A stretch of DNA of 64,000 nt, from positions 1,366,001 to 1,430,000 of the forward strand of contig NC_088296.1 of the NCBI RefSeq assembly GCF_032854445.1. Direction: 5' to 3'. Position numbers and translations under genes: made by a program. Source of the DNA: Liolophura sinensis (Eukaryota > Mollusca > Polyplacophora > Chitonida > Chitonidae). Position 1 is the first letter of the stretch. Each line of letters begins with the position of its first letter. Shown here in pieces: positions 11,801-26,800 of the stretch. The notes under the pieces were generated by a model. That model was not told where the DNA came from. It made no database searches and saw only the letters and a list, made by a program, of their open reading frames with translations.

Positions 11801-14800
11801 CTTACTTCTGTATGTGTTACACGGACGATAGAACATGATGAACAAATCAGCCTTGTAATGACTCCCTGTTGAGGATAGCTATCTTAAGTTTCACACGGAC
11901 GATGGAAGATGATGAGCAAATCAGCCTTGTAATGACTCCCTGTTGAGGATAGCTATCTTAAGTTTCACACGGACGATGGAAGATGATGAGCAAATCAGCC
12001 TTGTAATGACTCCCTGTTGAGGATAGCTATCTTAAGTTGTATACGGACGATAGAAGATGGTGAGCAAATCAACCTTGTAATGACTCCCTGTTGAGGATAG
12101 CTATGTTAAGTTGCACACGGAGGATAGAGGATGGTGAGCAAATCAACGTTGTAATGACTCCCTGTTGAGGATAGCTACTTTAAGTTGCACACGAGCTAAG
12201 GAAGATACGTAATAACTGGAAGAGTAAAGACCGAATAGAAACAAGGAAAATAAGAAGAAGGAAATGAATGCTTCAGTGTTAACACGAAAAGGGTTGGTCG
12301 TGAGTTTCCTCCAGTGTTAACACGAAAAGGGTTGGTCGTGAGTTTCCTCCAGTGTTAACACGAAAAGGGTTGGTCGTGAGTTTCCTCCAGTGTTAACACG
12401 AAAAGGGTTGGTCGTGAGTTTCCCCCAGTGTTAACACGAAAAGGGTTGGTCGTGAGTTTCCTCCAGTGTTAACACGAAAAGGGTTGGTCGTGAGTTTCCT
12501 CCAGTGTTAACACGAAAAGGGTTGGTCGTGAGTTTCCTCCAGTGTTAACACGAAAAGGGTTGGTCGTGAGTTTCCTTCAGTGTTAACACGAAAAGGGTTG
12601 GTCGTGAGTTTCCTCCAGTGTTAACACGAAAAGGGTTGGTCGTGAGTTTCCCCCAGTGTTAACACGAAAAGGGTTGGTCGTGAGTTTCCTCCAGTGTTAA
12701 CACGAAAAGGGTTGGTCGTGAGTTTCCTCCAGTGTTAACACGAAAAGGGTTGGTCGTGAGTTTCCTTCAGTGTTAACACGAAAAGGGTTGGTCGTGAGTT
12801 TCCTTCAGTGTTAACACGAAAAGGGTTGGTCGTGAGTTTCCTCCAGTGTTAACACGAAAAGGGTTGGTCGTGAGTTTCCTCCAGTGTTAACACGAAAAGG
12901 GTTGGTCGTGAGTTTCCTTCAGTGTTAACACCAAAAGGGTTGGTCGTGAGTTTCCTCCAGTGTTAACACGAAAAGGGTTGGTCGTGAGTTTCCTCCAGTG
13001 TTAACACGAAAAGGGTTGGTCGTGAGTTTCCTCCAGTGTTAACACGAAAAGGGTTGGTCGTGAGTTTCCTCCAGTGTTAACACGAAAAGGGTTGGTCGTG
13101 AGTTTCCTTCAGTGTTAACACGAAAAGGGTTGGTCGTGAGTTTCCCCCAGTGTTAACACGAAAAGGGTTGGTCGTGAGTTTCCTCCAGTGTTAACACGAA
13201 AAGGGTTGGTCGTGAGTTTCCTCCAGTGTTAACACGAAAAGGGTTGGTCGTGAGTTTCCTCCAGTGTTAACACGAAAAGGGTTGGTCGTGAGTTTCCTCC
13301 AGTGTTAACACGAAAAGGGTTGGTCGTGAGTTTCCTCCAGTGTTAACACGAAAAGGGTTGGTCGTGAGTTTCCTCCAGTGTTAACACGAAAAGGGTTGGT
13401 CGTGAGTTTCCTCCAGTGTTAACACGAAAAGGGTTGGTCGTGAGTTTCCTCCAGTGTTAACACGAAAAGGGTTGGTCGTGAGTTTCCCCCAGTGTTAACA
13501 CGAAAAGGGTTGGTCGTGAGTTTCCTCCAGTGTTAACACGAAAAGGGTTGGTCGTGAGTTTCCTTCAGTGTTAACACGAAAAGGGTTGGTCGTGAGTTTC
13601 CTTCAGTGTTAACACGAAAAGGGTTGGTCGTGAGTTTCCCCCAGTGTTAACACGAAAAGGGTTGGTCGTGAGTTTCCCCCAGTGTTAACACGAAAAGGGT
13701 TGGTCGTGAGTTTCCCCCAGTAAGTGACACGGTCTTTACTTCCACCATAGTGTAGGCCGCCGTCGTATAAGTGAAATATTCTTGAGTACAGCGTAAAACA
13801 CCCATCAGATAAATAAATAAAACGGTTGGCTGGCTACATTTGCCATGATTTGCCTGCTGGCTACATTTGCAATGAGTTCCTGCTGGCTACATTTGCAATG
13901 ATTTGCTTAGTTGGTGTTTAATGCTGTAAGGTGGGTTGTGCATAGGTGGGCGGTTTTATAAACAAACGGTGGGGCAGTGTAAAAGTTAAAAACTAAGTAA
14001 AACATAACTACTTCGTTAATAATTGGGATGAATTATCGACCTCATTTCGTGTCTTTCCGCTGCAGCATGACACTTACGTGCAGAGTGAAGTACACAGAGC
14101 CTTCCAGCTGGATGGACTCGTGACGTCGCATCCCCTTTACGCCCCTGTCAATCACCCGGATGAGATATACTCGATATTTGATAGCATTTCATACTCCAAG
14201 GTAAGGCAGACATACAAAGGCATGCAGTAACAGACACTTACTTGTTCCAAGGTGCACAAGCATTTCAGGTCGGGATTAGCTTTTCTTCCACACTGAAATC
14301 TAACTGGCTTTTATTAAAAGAAGAGTGGCATTAAAATTGAAGATGATATTAAGAGTTAAGAGTTTAGAAGTGACCATGTTTAGCGATGCAAATGATGACG
14401 GCGATAATAGCAGGGATGACGACCATGATGACAAACTGTCTAAACGTTTGCTAAATTGTTGTTTAACAACGTTTAACATAAGTCTATCATTTTCTCCTGC
14501 TATCCAGGGTGCAGCTGTCATCAACATGATCAAAGCTTTCCTGGGAGAGAAGACTTTCCTCAAGGGCTTACAGGTGAGAGCAAAATACTGTGTCCAGCCA
14601 CTGCCACCCACTGAAGTGCTGATCGTTGACAATCAGAACACCTGAGTCCTGGGTTGTCTGGCCAATGTTTATTCATTTATTCGATGGGTGTTTTATGTCG
14701 TACCCAAAGAATATTTCACTTACACGACAGCAGCCAGCATTATGGTTTGGAGGAAACCGGTCAAAGCCTGGGGGAATTCCGCTACCGCCCGACCTTCACT

Positions 14801-17800
14801 CGTACAGCCGGAGAGGACGACAGCATGAACTAGACTTGAACTCCGCATTGTTGAGAGGCTTCTTGTTCATGGCGCCGTGCTGGCATGCTAATCACGTCAG
14901 GCCAATGCGTGTTGGTCTTAGTGCTGACATTTGCTCGCCTCGACTGAGTTATGGCCGCTGTTACGGAAGTAAAATTTGCATTGAAAGTCAATATTTCTTG
15001 GGTTGAGAGCCATCCCGGTTTCCTCCACTGACCGCCCTCGCATAAACCGAAAACCTTGAGTATGGCGTTAAACAATATTCAATCAGTCAATCTATCAGTC
15101 AGTCTGCTAATCAATCAATCAGACCACTAAACCAACTGTTACTTATTTCAGAATTATTTGGTGGAGTTGTCTTTTGATGCCGCCTTCCATGACGATCTCT
15201 GGGACGCCCTCACAAAGGTAACGGAATTTTCACTAGTGCCTTCCTTCCTTGCTTCCCAATGCCTTCCTTCCATTCACCGGTTCATTCATACATTCCCTCC
15301 CCCTTGCCTTGATTCCATTCGCGCTTACCTCCCTTTACACAAAAAAATAATCTGTTAATTTTTCAGAACATCTGTTGATGGTAGAATATATCCTGTTATC
15401 ATAACACAATATTCTGTCAAACATCACATAATACCCTGTTAGTTAAATAGAATCGTTATCTTGAATTTCTAGAAGATGTGTGTTATATTTAACAGAACAG
15501 TCAGCTGCAATAACAGAACACATTCTAACATCACTCAGATAACAGACTTTCGCTGAAATTCTGCATTATTTTTAATTTATTGCTCTCCTGTGCTGACAGC
15601 AAGCGACCGCGGACGGCAACCCTGTGGACGTGAAGGATGTGATGGACACGTGGATACTGCAGATGAATTACCCTGTGGTCACGTTCAGCCGCTCCCCCGG
15701 GGCTGTGGTGGTCAGCCAGCAGCGGTATCTCCAGGATCCGTCAGCTCAGGACACAGGCAAATACCCATCTCCTTACGGGTACGTGTTCGTTTGATTGGGT
15801 TAAATCTGAATGGGCTTGTTTGATTGGGCTTAGACTGGCCGTGTTTGATTTGATTAACTTGTTTCGTTTGGTTTGATTGAATCTGGTTTGGTTTGATTGG
15901 ATCAAGTTCGATTGATGTGGTTTGATATAATTTTCATTGCTTGTGGTTTCAGTGATTTTGGTATCAATGCTTTGATTTATTTCGGTTTGAGTAGTCTTGG
16001 TTTAAATGGTTTTTGGTATAAATGGCTTTGGTGTGATTTTGCTGTGAGTGAATGATTTTGGTGTGAGTGATTTAGGAGTGAATGATTTCGGTGTGAGTGA
16101 TTTAGGAGTGAATGGTTTTGGTGTGAGTGATTTTGGAGTGAATGATTTTGGTGTGAGTGATTTTGGAGTGAATGATTTTGGTGTCAGTGATTTTGGAGTG
16201 AATGATTTTGGTGTCAGTGATTTTGGAGTGAATGATTTTGGTGTCAGTGATTTTGGAGTGAATGATTTTGGTGTCAGTGATTTTGGAGTGAATGATTTTG
16301 GTGTCAGTGATTTTGGTGTCAATGATTTTGGTGCGAATGTGCGAATACTTTCTGTTTCTATGTCAAGCATGATAAATGATGTGTCAAAATCAAAGGGTTT
16401 AGATATTATTCTCTGCGGACAATCTTCCCCGTACTTCCACATTAACATCTTCGAGAAAACAGATTTTTACTTACTAAATCAAAATCTTTAACACCCTGTT
16501 AAAGGATGTAAGAACAGGCCTTCTTTTTCAAGCCGCTTCGGGACCGGTAGATCCAGGATCAATCCTTGGTCGAGTCACACCTAAGACTTTAAAAGAGGAA
16601 GTTGTAACTTCCTCCCTTGGCGTTCAGCATGAAAGGGATAGTGCAACGACTGGTTGAAAATCCGTCCTGCAACAAGGAGGCACATTACACGTGCATGCAC
16701 CCTAATGATTCCTTCGTCGTCATATGACTGGAAAATTGTTGAGTACGACGTTAAACCCCAAGCAGTCACTCACTCTTTTTCAAGCTCCAACCCCAGAAAT
16801 ATACGTCCCCAAACCAGATGCAAAATAGCAATGCAGAAATTTAAAGTGTATCAACAACCTGGCTGTATTTTCACACAGTTCCTTGATGTTAACTTTTATA
16901 TTGCTAAAACGTTTGAGGATTGTAAGGAACTTTATTTTAGACTTTTTGACATTTCTAAAACCTTTGAGGCGTAATATTTATATGCAACAGTCATTCATTC
17001 TTCAGTTCAGAGAAAAGGCTTCAGTTAGACTGAATTTCACCAATTGCTGTCTGGGAAGAACAGTTTCATTGTAAATTGACCGAACTGCATTGGATAAATC
17101 AGATATTATTATTGTTGTTGTTGTTGTTGTTATTATTATTGCTCATGTGTAACGTGTAACGCTATCTAGGTTGACCCGGTCATGGGCGTTCACACAACTA
17201 TCTGTGTCACTAAGGTGCCGCCCTTATTTTTTTTTCTGAATACAGGTACACGTGGGAAGTCCCTGTGACCTTCACCTCCGACATAGAGATGGACTTTACC
17301 AATAGCCGCGTTCATTGGTTGAGGCGAGACCAAACAAACAGTAAGGAACACTTTTTTACAACACCCAAGTAAATCGTTTGATTATAGACTAGAGAAACAT
17401 TAAAAAGTTTACGGGCACTGTCTTCCGTCGTGAATAAAAAGGTGTAACATCAACCTGCGGATGGTCGTGGATTTCCCCCAGGCTCTGTCCGGTGTCCCCC
17501 CTCCTTAGCACTGTCCCCAGCTGTTTTCTCTATAACTACTGTAAGGCACAGCGTAAAAGATTAATAAAAAAAAAAACAAATCACGAAGGACGCGGGTGAT
17601 TGCAATAAGTGTTGTAGCCTGTCTGTCATTCATCACAACATAATTGTCAGCCAGTCTGTCTGTCATTCACCACAACATATTTGTCAGCCAGCCAGTCTGT
17701 CTGTTATTCACCACAACATATTTGTCAGCCAGTCTGTCTGTTATTCACCACAACATATTTGTCATCTAGCCTGTCTGTCATTCACCACAACATATTTGTC

Positions 17801-20800
17801 AGCCTGTCTGTCTGTCATTCACCACAACATATTTGTCAGTCAGTCTGTCTGTCATTCACCACAACATATTTGTCAGCCAGTCTCTCTGTCATTCACCACA
17901 ACATATTTGTCAGCCAGTCTCTCTGTCATTCACCACAACATATTTGTCAGCCTGTCTGTCTGTCATTCACCACAACATATTTGTCAGCCTGTCTGTCTGT
18001 CATTCACCACAACATATTTGTCAGTCAGTCTGTCTGTCATTCACCACAACATATTTGTCAGCCAGTCTCTCTGTCATTCACCACAACATATTTGTCAGCC
18101 AGTCTCTCTGTCATTCACCACAACATATTTGTCAGCCTGTCTCTCTGTCATTCACCACAACATATTTGTCAGCCTGTCTGTCTGTCATTCACCACAATAT
18201 ATTTGTCTTTCTCAGTGTAGTTTATGGATCAGACATGATGTTGGTTTCACCTGAGGTAGCCATACCTGTTTGGTACAAGCATGTTTATAGGGTCAGTAGA
18301 AGTAAATTTAGACATGATAGCCTTTCTGCAAAGGTGGCTTTATTATACATTTTGATAAACTGAAAAAATCACCTGATATGGTGTTTCTCAAGTAACAAAA
18401 CGCAAGGGAAAGGTCAATATATCGTAGACTCTCAGTTCAACTGAATATTGTCTTATGGCCAATTTAAAAGGGTGGTTTGGATTGTTTAGGAAAGAAAGAG
18501 AATTCAGCAGTCCACATTTTGTCTACATTTTCATGTACGCTATTAGTTGAATATTCTGTTGACCTGCACATCTACACGTAAGATTTGCAATGTTTTCAGC
18601 TGGGCTGATAAGAGTTTATCAACAGTTTACGCCCATTACTACGGTGAATTAAGGTAGATTAGCTCAGGTAAATTTGAAATGTTTATCAACAACAATGTCA
18701 GTGCAAGCATTTGATCAGATTTTTTGAGTCTCAATCAAGAATATTGATAATTGAAAGTACCGCCAAACACGAAGGGCTAAATTATTCTGTAATACTCTGC
18801 AGAGGGTAAATGTTGACTTTGAAATTAAAGGAAAGAAAAAACACTATTATGAAGTGAAATCCTTTTTTTTCAAAACTTACTACCTAGTAAATTGCATTTA
18901 AAATACTGGATGCTTCAGTGAGTGAGTTGAATGAATCACCTGATTTTGCTTTTCGGATGAGAGGGACAATCTCCTCTATCCAGACAGCTGACCTTGCAAC
19001 GAACCGATGACTTCCGGAATTAAAGCCACCATGCAATTAAGACATCAAATTAAGAAGCAAGATGTAACTTAAACATCCATGGCACCCGCTGACAGATAAA
19101 TGAGAGTGTGATAGTCCCTATGCAAGAATCAAAAGTCGTGCAGTTTCCTTGAAGTCAACAGTTAATAGTAAACTTTAAGTCTTCTGTCTGGCTACAAATA
19201 AAATTGCTAAGGCATTCCTTTTTGCCCCTGTAGCTCACCCCTGTAGCTCACCCTTCTCCCAGCCCAGATACGGCTAAAATGTCATCTTTCATCAGCAAAT
19301 CTACCATTATAGTTGGAATTAGTTATGGAAGAATTCTGAAAGCTAAATACTCCGTTCCTGAGTTGATTGGGGATTCAAATAGCGCTGTTATGAGAGTAGG
19401 CAATATATGAGTTAGCACACTGAACAACAGGTACGTTTGTTAAAGGGGACATAACCCATACAAAGCTACCAATCTGTGAGGACTATCATATGGAAACATG
19501 CACTAAAGACATTTACCACCAAATAAAAAGCAAGATTTGGCCACCTTCAGGGGTGCCAATATGTGAAATTTTGGGCCTTGGCATCATGAACTAATAATGC
19601 TCTCTGACTTTTTTCTTCAGTCACGATCAGTAATCCGAATATCCTTCCGCCAGAGAACGATGGACTGTCATGGGTAATCGGCAATGTCCGGCAGAATTGT
19701 TATTATCGAGTCAACTACGACATGACCAACTGGGAGGCTCTCATTAAACAGTTGAAGAGAGACCATACGGTACTGTCTTGCTAAAATTATTTATTTATTT
19801 ACTTACTTCTGTGGTCCTCTGTTAATTATGCCCTGTGGTCATGTAACTAGAATGTACAAGATCTTTCTACATAAAGTCTCGTACAAAGCCGTCAGTTTCA
19901 CGTTACCACAGGGTACCAAGGGAAGCAGTCAAAACGTGAACGGAAAAACCGCGTCATACACGTATAAAGACATTGAAGTCAAATTTGAATTGCGCTCACC
20001 AGTTTGCCGGCTCATCAAACTTCATGCTCACCGATTTAAATAGGCTCATTAGCGGAAACCAAAAAGTTTATATCACTTTAATTATAGCATAGTTTTGAAC
20101 CGTTGAACAAACTGCCTACTGGAGACCAGGCAATGCGAAACAGGCGAGATTCAGCGAGACTAAGTGTACACGTAAATGGATCGTGTCTACACACTCGTAA
20201 ATGCGGCTGCGCATGCTCAATGAGCCCTGGACACAAGGCGATGTGACCCATTGCAATGTTTACATTATATTTCAGATTTGTTATTGGCAAAATGTTTGTG
20301 TTGTGTAGAGAAATTTAGAAGTCAAATAATCATATTTGTTCTCTTTTCTTTTGTTCACAGAAAATTGATCCAGTTAATAGAGCCCAAATCATCAGCGACT
20401 CGTGGAGTTTAGCGAAGTAGGTTTTTATGTTCAGTATTTATGTGACATTTACCGTATGTCCTCAAAACAACGAAAGGGCAGTCTACGCCATTAGATTATT
20501 TATGGTGGGTCTAAAAAGGAAATTTTGAGCTGAATAAAGACATAATTGAATAGAAGAAATAGTACATTTCATTTAAAAAATGAATATACCATGTGCAATG
20601 ATACCATTGACTGAAACTGTCGCACTCCGTGTTGTATTTTGTGAGCCACCTTTGCGCAGTCGCGTGACTAGATATCAAATATCGCTCTAAGCAATGGACA
20701 ACTTCTTCATGAGAACGAACAAGTAAATATAACTTCAGCTGACCATTTTCACAATTCTGTGTTATTTCCTTGTTTGAAAGTTTTTCCATAAATGAATGAA

Positions 20801-23800
20801 TGAAGATGGGTAGGAATATGACTTAACGCTGCTCTTCATAAATCGTGTTATCAAGATTGAAACGAAAAATTCCCAACAAAAATTGGTTTAGTGTTTAAGA
20901 TAACCATATAGAATCGCCCATCTTCATTCACGCGAAGTGTTCCTTAGTCCCACGACCAGCCCGGATAGCACAGTTGGTAGAGCGCCCGCTTCGGGAGTGA
21001 TAGATCCAGGACCAATCCCGGTCGAGTCCCACCTAAGACATTAAAAGAGGTGCTTGACGTTCAGCATGAAGGGCATAGTGCAATCTATATCAGCTCAACC
21101 TATATAATGGCCTTCAGTAAGTCGTCCCAGAGAAGCAGCACTAGATAAAAGAGCGGTGGAAATCCATCTTGCAACAAAGAGGCACATTACATAAACACTA
21201 AGGATTCCTTGGTCGTCATATAACTGAAAAATTGTTAAGTACGACGTTAAACCCCAAACACTCACTCACTCACTCTTAGTCCCACGAGTGAATGCGTCCA
21301 AACAGACGCTTCTACATATATATTGGTTTAAGTTGGATTACATTTAAAGCTAAAGCCCGATATCAGCTTTTTGAAACGGATCTCAGCGTTATAGGATCTT
21401 AGATCAAGTGACTAAATTGCCGTCATTTCCAGATCGGGACAGCTTGACCAGAGGATCGCTCTGAAGACCATAGAATATCTGGAGAACGAAGACGAGGACG
21501 TTCCGTTCAGCACAGCCCTAACAGAGCTCAACTATGTCCGCAGAATGCTCAAAAAGACGGGCACTTTTGGCGCTCTCAGAGTAAGACCTGCGGCCTGTGG
21601 CGTTTTTAAATTTACTTTTAGCCCAATCCCAAAAGTCCAGTCTTCTTTACAAAGCAACATATTGAAATTACGGTCAAGATTTTATCGAATTTCTACATAT
21701 ATTGGTTTAATTTGGATTACATTTAAAGCTAAAGCCCGATATCACTTTTTGAAACGGATCTCAGCGCTATAGGATCTATGTATTTATTTGATAGGTGTTT
21801 TACCCCGTAATCAAGAGTACCGCATAAATCACTAATCAAATAAATATTCAAACATAACATTTCACTTTTAAGACATATACACATGCGTACTGAATCATAG
21901 ACAGCGATGTGTTTTACCGTTATCTTTGTCCTTTTATGCGGCCTGTTCAGAATGTGTTGGTGATTTTGCTCTAACTGTAAGTTGCCTGAGGTTGTGATTT
22001 TGCTGTGACTGTGAGTTGGCTGAGGTTATGGTTTTGCTGTGACTGTGAGTTGGCTGAGGTTGTGATTTAGCTGTGACTATGAGTTGGCTGAAGTTGTGAT
22101 TTTGCTGTGACTGTAAGTTGGCTGTGATTGTGACTGTTAAGCTGTATCTCCTGTCACACAATATCTCCTGTTACATAATATCTCCTGTTACATAATATCT
22201 CCTGTTACACAATATCTCCTGTTACACAATATCTCCTGTTACACAATATCTTCTGTCACACAATATCTCCTGTTACATAATATCTCCTGTTACATAATAT
22301 CTCCTGTTACACAATATCTCCTGTCAAACAATATCTCCTGTTACATAATATCTCCTGTTACATAATATCTCCTGTTACATAATATCTCCTGTCACACAAT
22401 ATCTCCTGTTACATAATATCTCCTGTTACACAATATCTCCTGTTACACAATATCTCCTGTTACATAATATCTCCTGTCACACAATATCTCCTGTTACATA
22501 ATATCTCCTGTTACACAATATCTCCTGTTACATAATATCTCCTGTTACACAATATCCCCTGTTACATAATATCTCCTGTTACATAATATCTCCTGTTACA
22601 TAATATCTCCTGTTACATAATATCTCCTGTTACACAATATCTACTGTCACACAATATCTCCTGTTACACAGGCTTTTATGACGAAGATGATTTCTCCCCT
22701 GTACATGAAGATGGGATGGGATAACACCAATGCGACTCACCTAGAAACGTAAGTACATCATAAAACATTTGAATGGAATAAGATACATGTGGAACAGAAA
22801 ATAAAACATATTCAGAATAGAAACGAATATATATATAGGGAGAACAGAACGGGTTAGGTGTAGAATAAAGTAAAATACATGTTGAGTAGAAAAGAACACA
22901 TGAAGAATAAGCTTCAACAGATGTAGAGCATGGTAAATACATGTACATGTACAGGTGGGATAGAATGCGTGTAGATAGATTACATCACATGTAGAAAAGA
23001 AAATGATATATTACTTGTAGAAAAGAAAATGATACATTACATGTAGGAAAGAAAATGATACATTACATGTAGGAAAGAAAAGAATACATTACACGTAGAA
23101 AAGAAAATGATACATTCCATGTAGAAAAGAAAATGATACATTACATGTAGGAAAGAAAATGATACATTACACGTTGGAAAGAAAAGGATACATTACATGT
23201 AGAAAAGAAAATGATACATTACATGTAGAAAAGAAAATAATACATTTCATGGAGGAAAGAAAAGGATACATTACACGTTGGAGAGAAAAGGATACATTAC
23301 ATGTAGGGAAGAAAAGGATACATTACATGTAGGACAGAAATGATACATTAAATGTAGAAAAGAAAATGATACATTACATGTAGAAAAGAAAAGAATACAT
23401 TTAGAATAAAATTAAACAGAATACATGAAGAAAAGAATACACCTTGCACAGGATAGAACACGTCAAGTAGAACGGTATACATGTAGAATAGAAAACATGC
23501 AAAACAGAATCAAATATATGTAGAATAGAATATACGTAAAATAGAAGATAAAAGAATACATTTAGAATATATGCAGAACAGAATAGAATATATGTACATT
23601 AGAAAAGAAAACATTTAGAATAGAATATATGGAGACTATTTATTTAGTTGGTTGCTGTTTTACACCATACTCAAGAATATTTCATTTATACAAAGGCGGC
23701 CAGCATTATGGTGGAAGAATCCCGGCAGAGCTCAGGGAAACACACGACTATGCACAAGTTGCTGCCACAATTAAAACTCGATTCCAGAGTGTAAACATGC

Positions 23801-26800
23801 GAATGTTAAGAGTTAGGTCAAAAGTAAACAAAACTTAGGTATTGTTGCGTTTGTATTTTACATACGCGTATTTTGATTGGTTGCAGGTATATGCGATGGA
23901 ATGTGCTTAGCGTGGCTTGTACCAATGAGCACAAAGATTGCGTGATGCAGGCGAAAAAGCTTTTCGCTGACTGGATGGCAGATGAAGATAACAACCCGTA
24001 AGTATATCACTCTCAATGCTCAGAGTCTGTGTTCTGTAACAGAAACAGCGATCACAATCAACAATGATAAAGGACTTCCACCAATCTCAAGGGCTGAATG
24101 TTCATACATGAATTAAATGTATATAATGCATATATCAATCTGTGCACCAGTACATGAGGTTGAGCTCTGTTGGAGGGCTCACTGGCTTAGACGATTAAAA
24201 ACTCAAATGGTTAAACCGCTGACTCGGTTTAAGTGTTAAAGTGATGGATGAGATGGTAAAAGCGTTGGACCATGACCAATGATGTCGCGTGTTCGAATCC
24301 AACTCTCGCTGTATCTGCTATGTTTTGGAGTCTATGCTATTTGGCTAATGTACAGGCGTTTTTTTTTTTGTTTTTTTTTTGTTTTTTTTTTTGTTGAACT
24401 GGTTGAATCTGACGGGTCGACTGTACAATCTCACCTTGTGAACGCGACTTTATCAATGAGGTCGCGTATTCGAATCCAGCTGTCACCTTCACAAATGAGG
24501 TCGATTCAACCTTTCACTGTTTCGACTGCGGCCTTAAGCTAGGTACCTAGGAAGGTTATTTGGTCATTTTAAAAAAAAAACATTTTTAAAGGAAAACTAT
24601 GTTCCAGGAGAGAGCTTTGTCTGTATGAAAGACACTTCCTATTAAAATCGCATTGACTAAACAGAAGAGAAAATGTTCACGTATCAGCGTTCACATACCA
24701 TCCAATGAAAGATTACAGATGGGGTTTATGACAAGAGACCCAAGGGGCAAAATACCCCAGGATGAAAGATCTGTGGACAAAAGTCCCGACAAACGACATA
24801 TGACCCAAGAGACAAAATACCCCAGGATAAAAGATCGTAGACAAAAGTTCCGACAAGCGACATATGACCCAAAAGACAAAACATTTTAAAAATATTGATC
24901 CGAACTTAAAATATCTGGTGTGCTGCACGTCTATAGGTCACGACTTGGTGGAGGAGTGGGACAGGAGTATCCTGCAGGATGCCTAAGAAAACTATGTTCC
25001 AGGAGAGAGTTTTGTCTGTATGAAAGGCACTTCCTATTAAAATCGCATGGACTAAACAGAAAAAAAATTGTTCATGCATCAGTGTTCACATACCATTCAA
25101 TGAAACCGCATCAGTTTGTTCCTCAGTTTACCGTTGATCTGTATCGTTTAGGATTGACCGGAACTTTAAGTCCATAGTGTACTGCACGGCCATAGCTCAC
25201 GGTGGGGTAGAAGAATGGGATTTTGCCTACAGGATGTACAAGAAGGCAAATGTGGCCTCAGAAGCTGTCCGGCTTCAGACGGCAATGAGTTGTTCTCAAG
25301 AGCCCTGGATACTCACAAGGTAATTAACTTGAACAATTGTAGTAACGCAAACGGCTGTTACACAAATGAACAACAGCAAACATCGGTTACCAATTACAAC
25401 AACAACAACAACAACAGCTTTAACAATAATGGTAGCGAAAAACACGGATTATAACATAAATGAACAACAGCAAACACCAATATTACAAACAACAACAACA
25501 GCTTTAGCAATTGTTCAAAGCAAAACACAAATAATAACATTACCAAATAACAGCAAACACAAATATTGCCAGCAAAAACAACAGCTTTAACAGTTGTGAT
25601 AACAAAAACAACGATTACAACATTAGCAAGTAACAGGAAACATTAATGTTATCAACAACAACATTAGCTGTAACAATTGTTGTAACGAAAACACCGATTA
25701 TAACATAACTGAACAACAGCAAACATAAATGTTATCTGTAACAATGATTAAATCCGTTTGCCTACATATTTTAAAGTATTTAAGAACACGATCAATTCTT
25801 CAAATTAAAGGAAATATTTCTATCGTGTCACTGGTAGATTTTTGAAATATACATGCATAATGTAGGAGCGTGTTAAATATGAAAGATGAGAGGATTACAA
25901 AAGAGTTGGATGTAGTATGACAAGGACATGTTTCTAACGGCTGCTTCATCAGCGAGAAAATGAGGATTTACGTATTAAAACACATTTTCACAAAATGGGA
26001 AATTACAAATTTTATGGTTTTGTTCATAATATAACTGAACTAAATTGAAACCGAACGAATCTTCTCAGGGATAAGACTCTCGAAAACTCATTAAAATGAG
26101 GTTCATACGCACTCCTGAATGTCTTTTGCAGATACTTGGAGAGAACTCTTATACCCGAGGAGATAAGGAAGCAAGACGCTGTCTCTTGCATCACGAGCAT
26201 ATCGGCTAACGCGATTGGTCAGTCCCTGGCATGGGATTTTGTCAGGGCAAACTGGGACTACATGATGACAACGTGAGTTATTTGGATATTTGAAAGATTA
26301 CAGATGGGGTTTATGACAAGAGGCCCAAGAGGCAAAATACCCCAGGATAAAAGATCTGTGGAGAAAAGTTCCCACAAGCGACATATGACCCAAAAGACAA
26401 AATACCCCAGGATAAAAGATCTGTGGACAAAAAGACCCGAAATACGATAACTGACCATAGAGACAAAACACCCCAGGATTAATGATCTGCGGACAAAAAG
26501 ACCCGACAAACGATAACTGACTGAAGAGACAAAACACCCCAGGATAAAAGATCTGTGGACAAAAAGACCCGACAAACGATAACTGACCCTAGAGACAAAA
26601 CAACCCAGGATAAAGATCTGTGGACAAAAGACCCGACAAATGACAAGTGACCCAAGAGACAAAATTCGCCAGGATATGAGATCTCTGGAGAAAAGACCCA
26701 AGGACAAATAACCCAAGAGACAAAATACCCCAGGATAAAAGACTTGTGGACAAAGGTCCCGACAAACAACATAATACCTATGGGACATAAAACCCAAACA

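Larger units (their letters stand above)
24590..25104 (+). repeat. Tandem intron duplication containing a pseudo-copy of exon B17
   Basis: Intron segment 24590-24712 (CTATGTTCCAGGAGAGAG) recurs at 24987-25104 just before exon B17. Between them are a short array (24713-24898) and a diverged exon-17-like stretch. This fits an old duplication of an intron-exon block. Confidence 0.85.

Noticed and set aside
16002-16491. Repetitive frames on both strands ([10 protein letters not shown] and [10 protein letters not shown])
   Set aside because: A 30-bp repeat keeps both strands open; intronic and without splice context.
17681-18363. Three overlapping frames of 150-180 residues
   Set aside because: A 37-bp repeat cycles the same peptide through all frames.
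20956-21030. Functional tRNA gene
   Set aside because: It is the head of a 319-bp SINE with target-site duplication; the boxes are present but no complete cloverleaf is evident.
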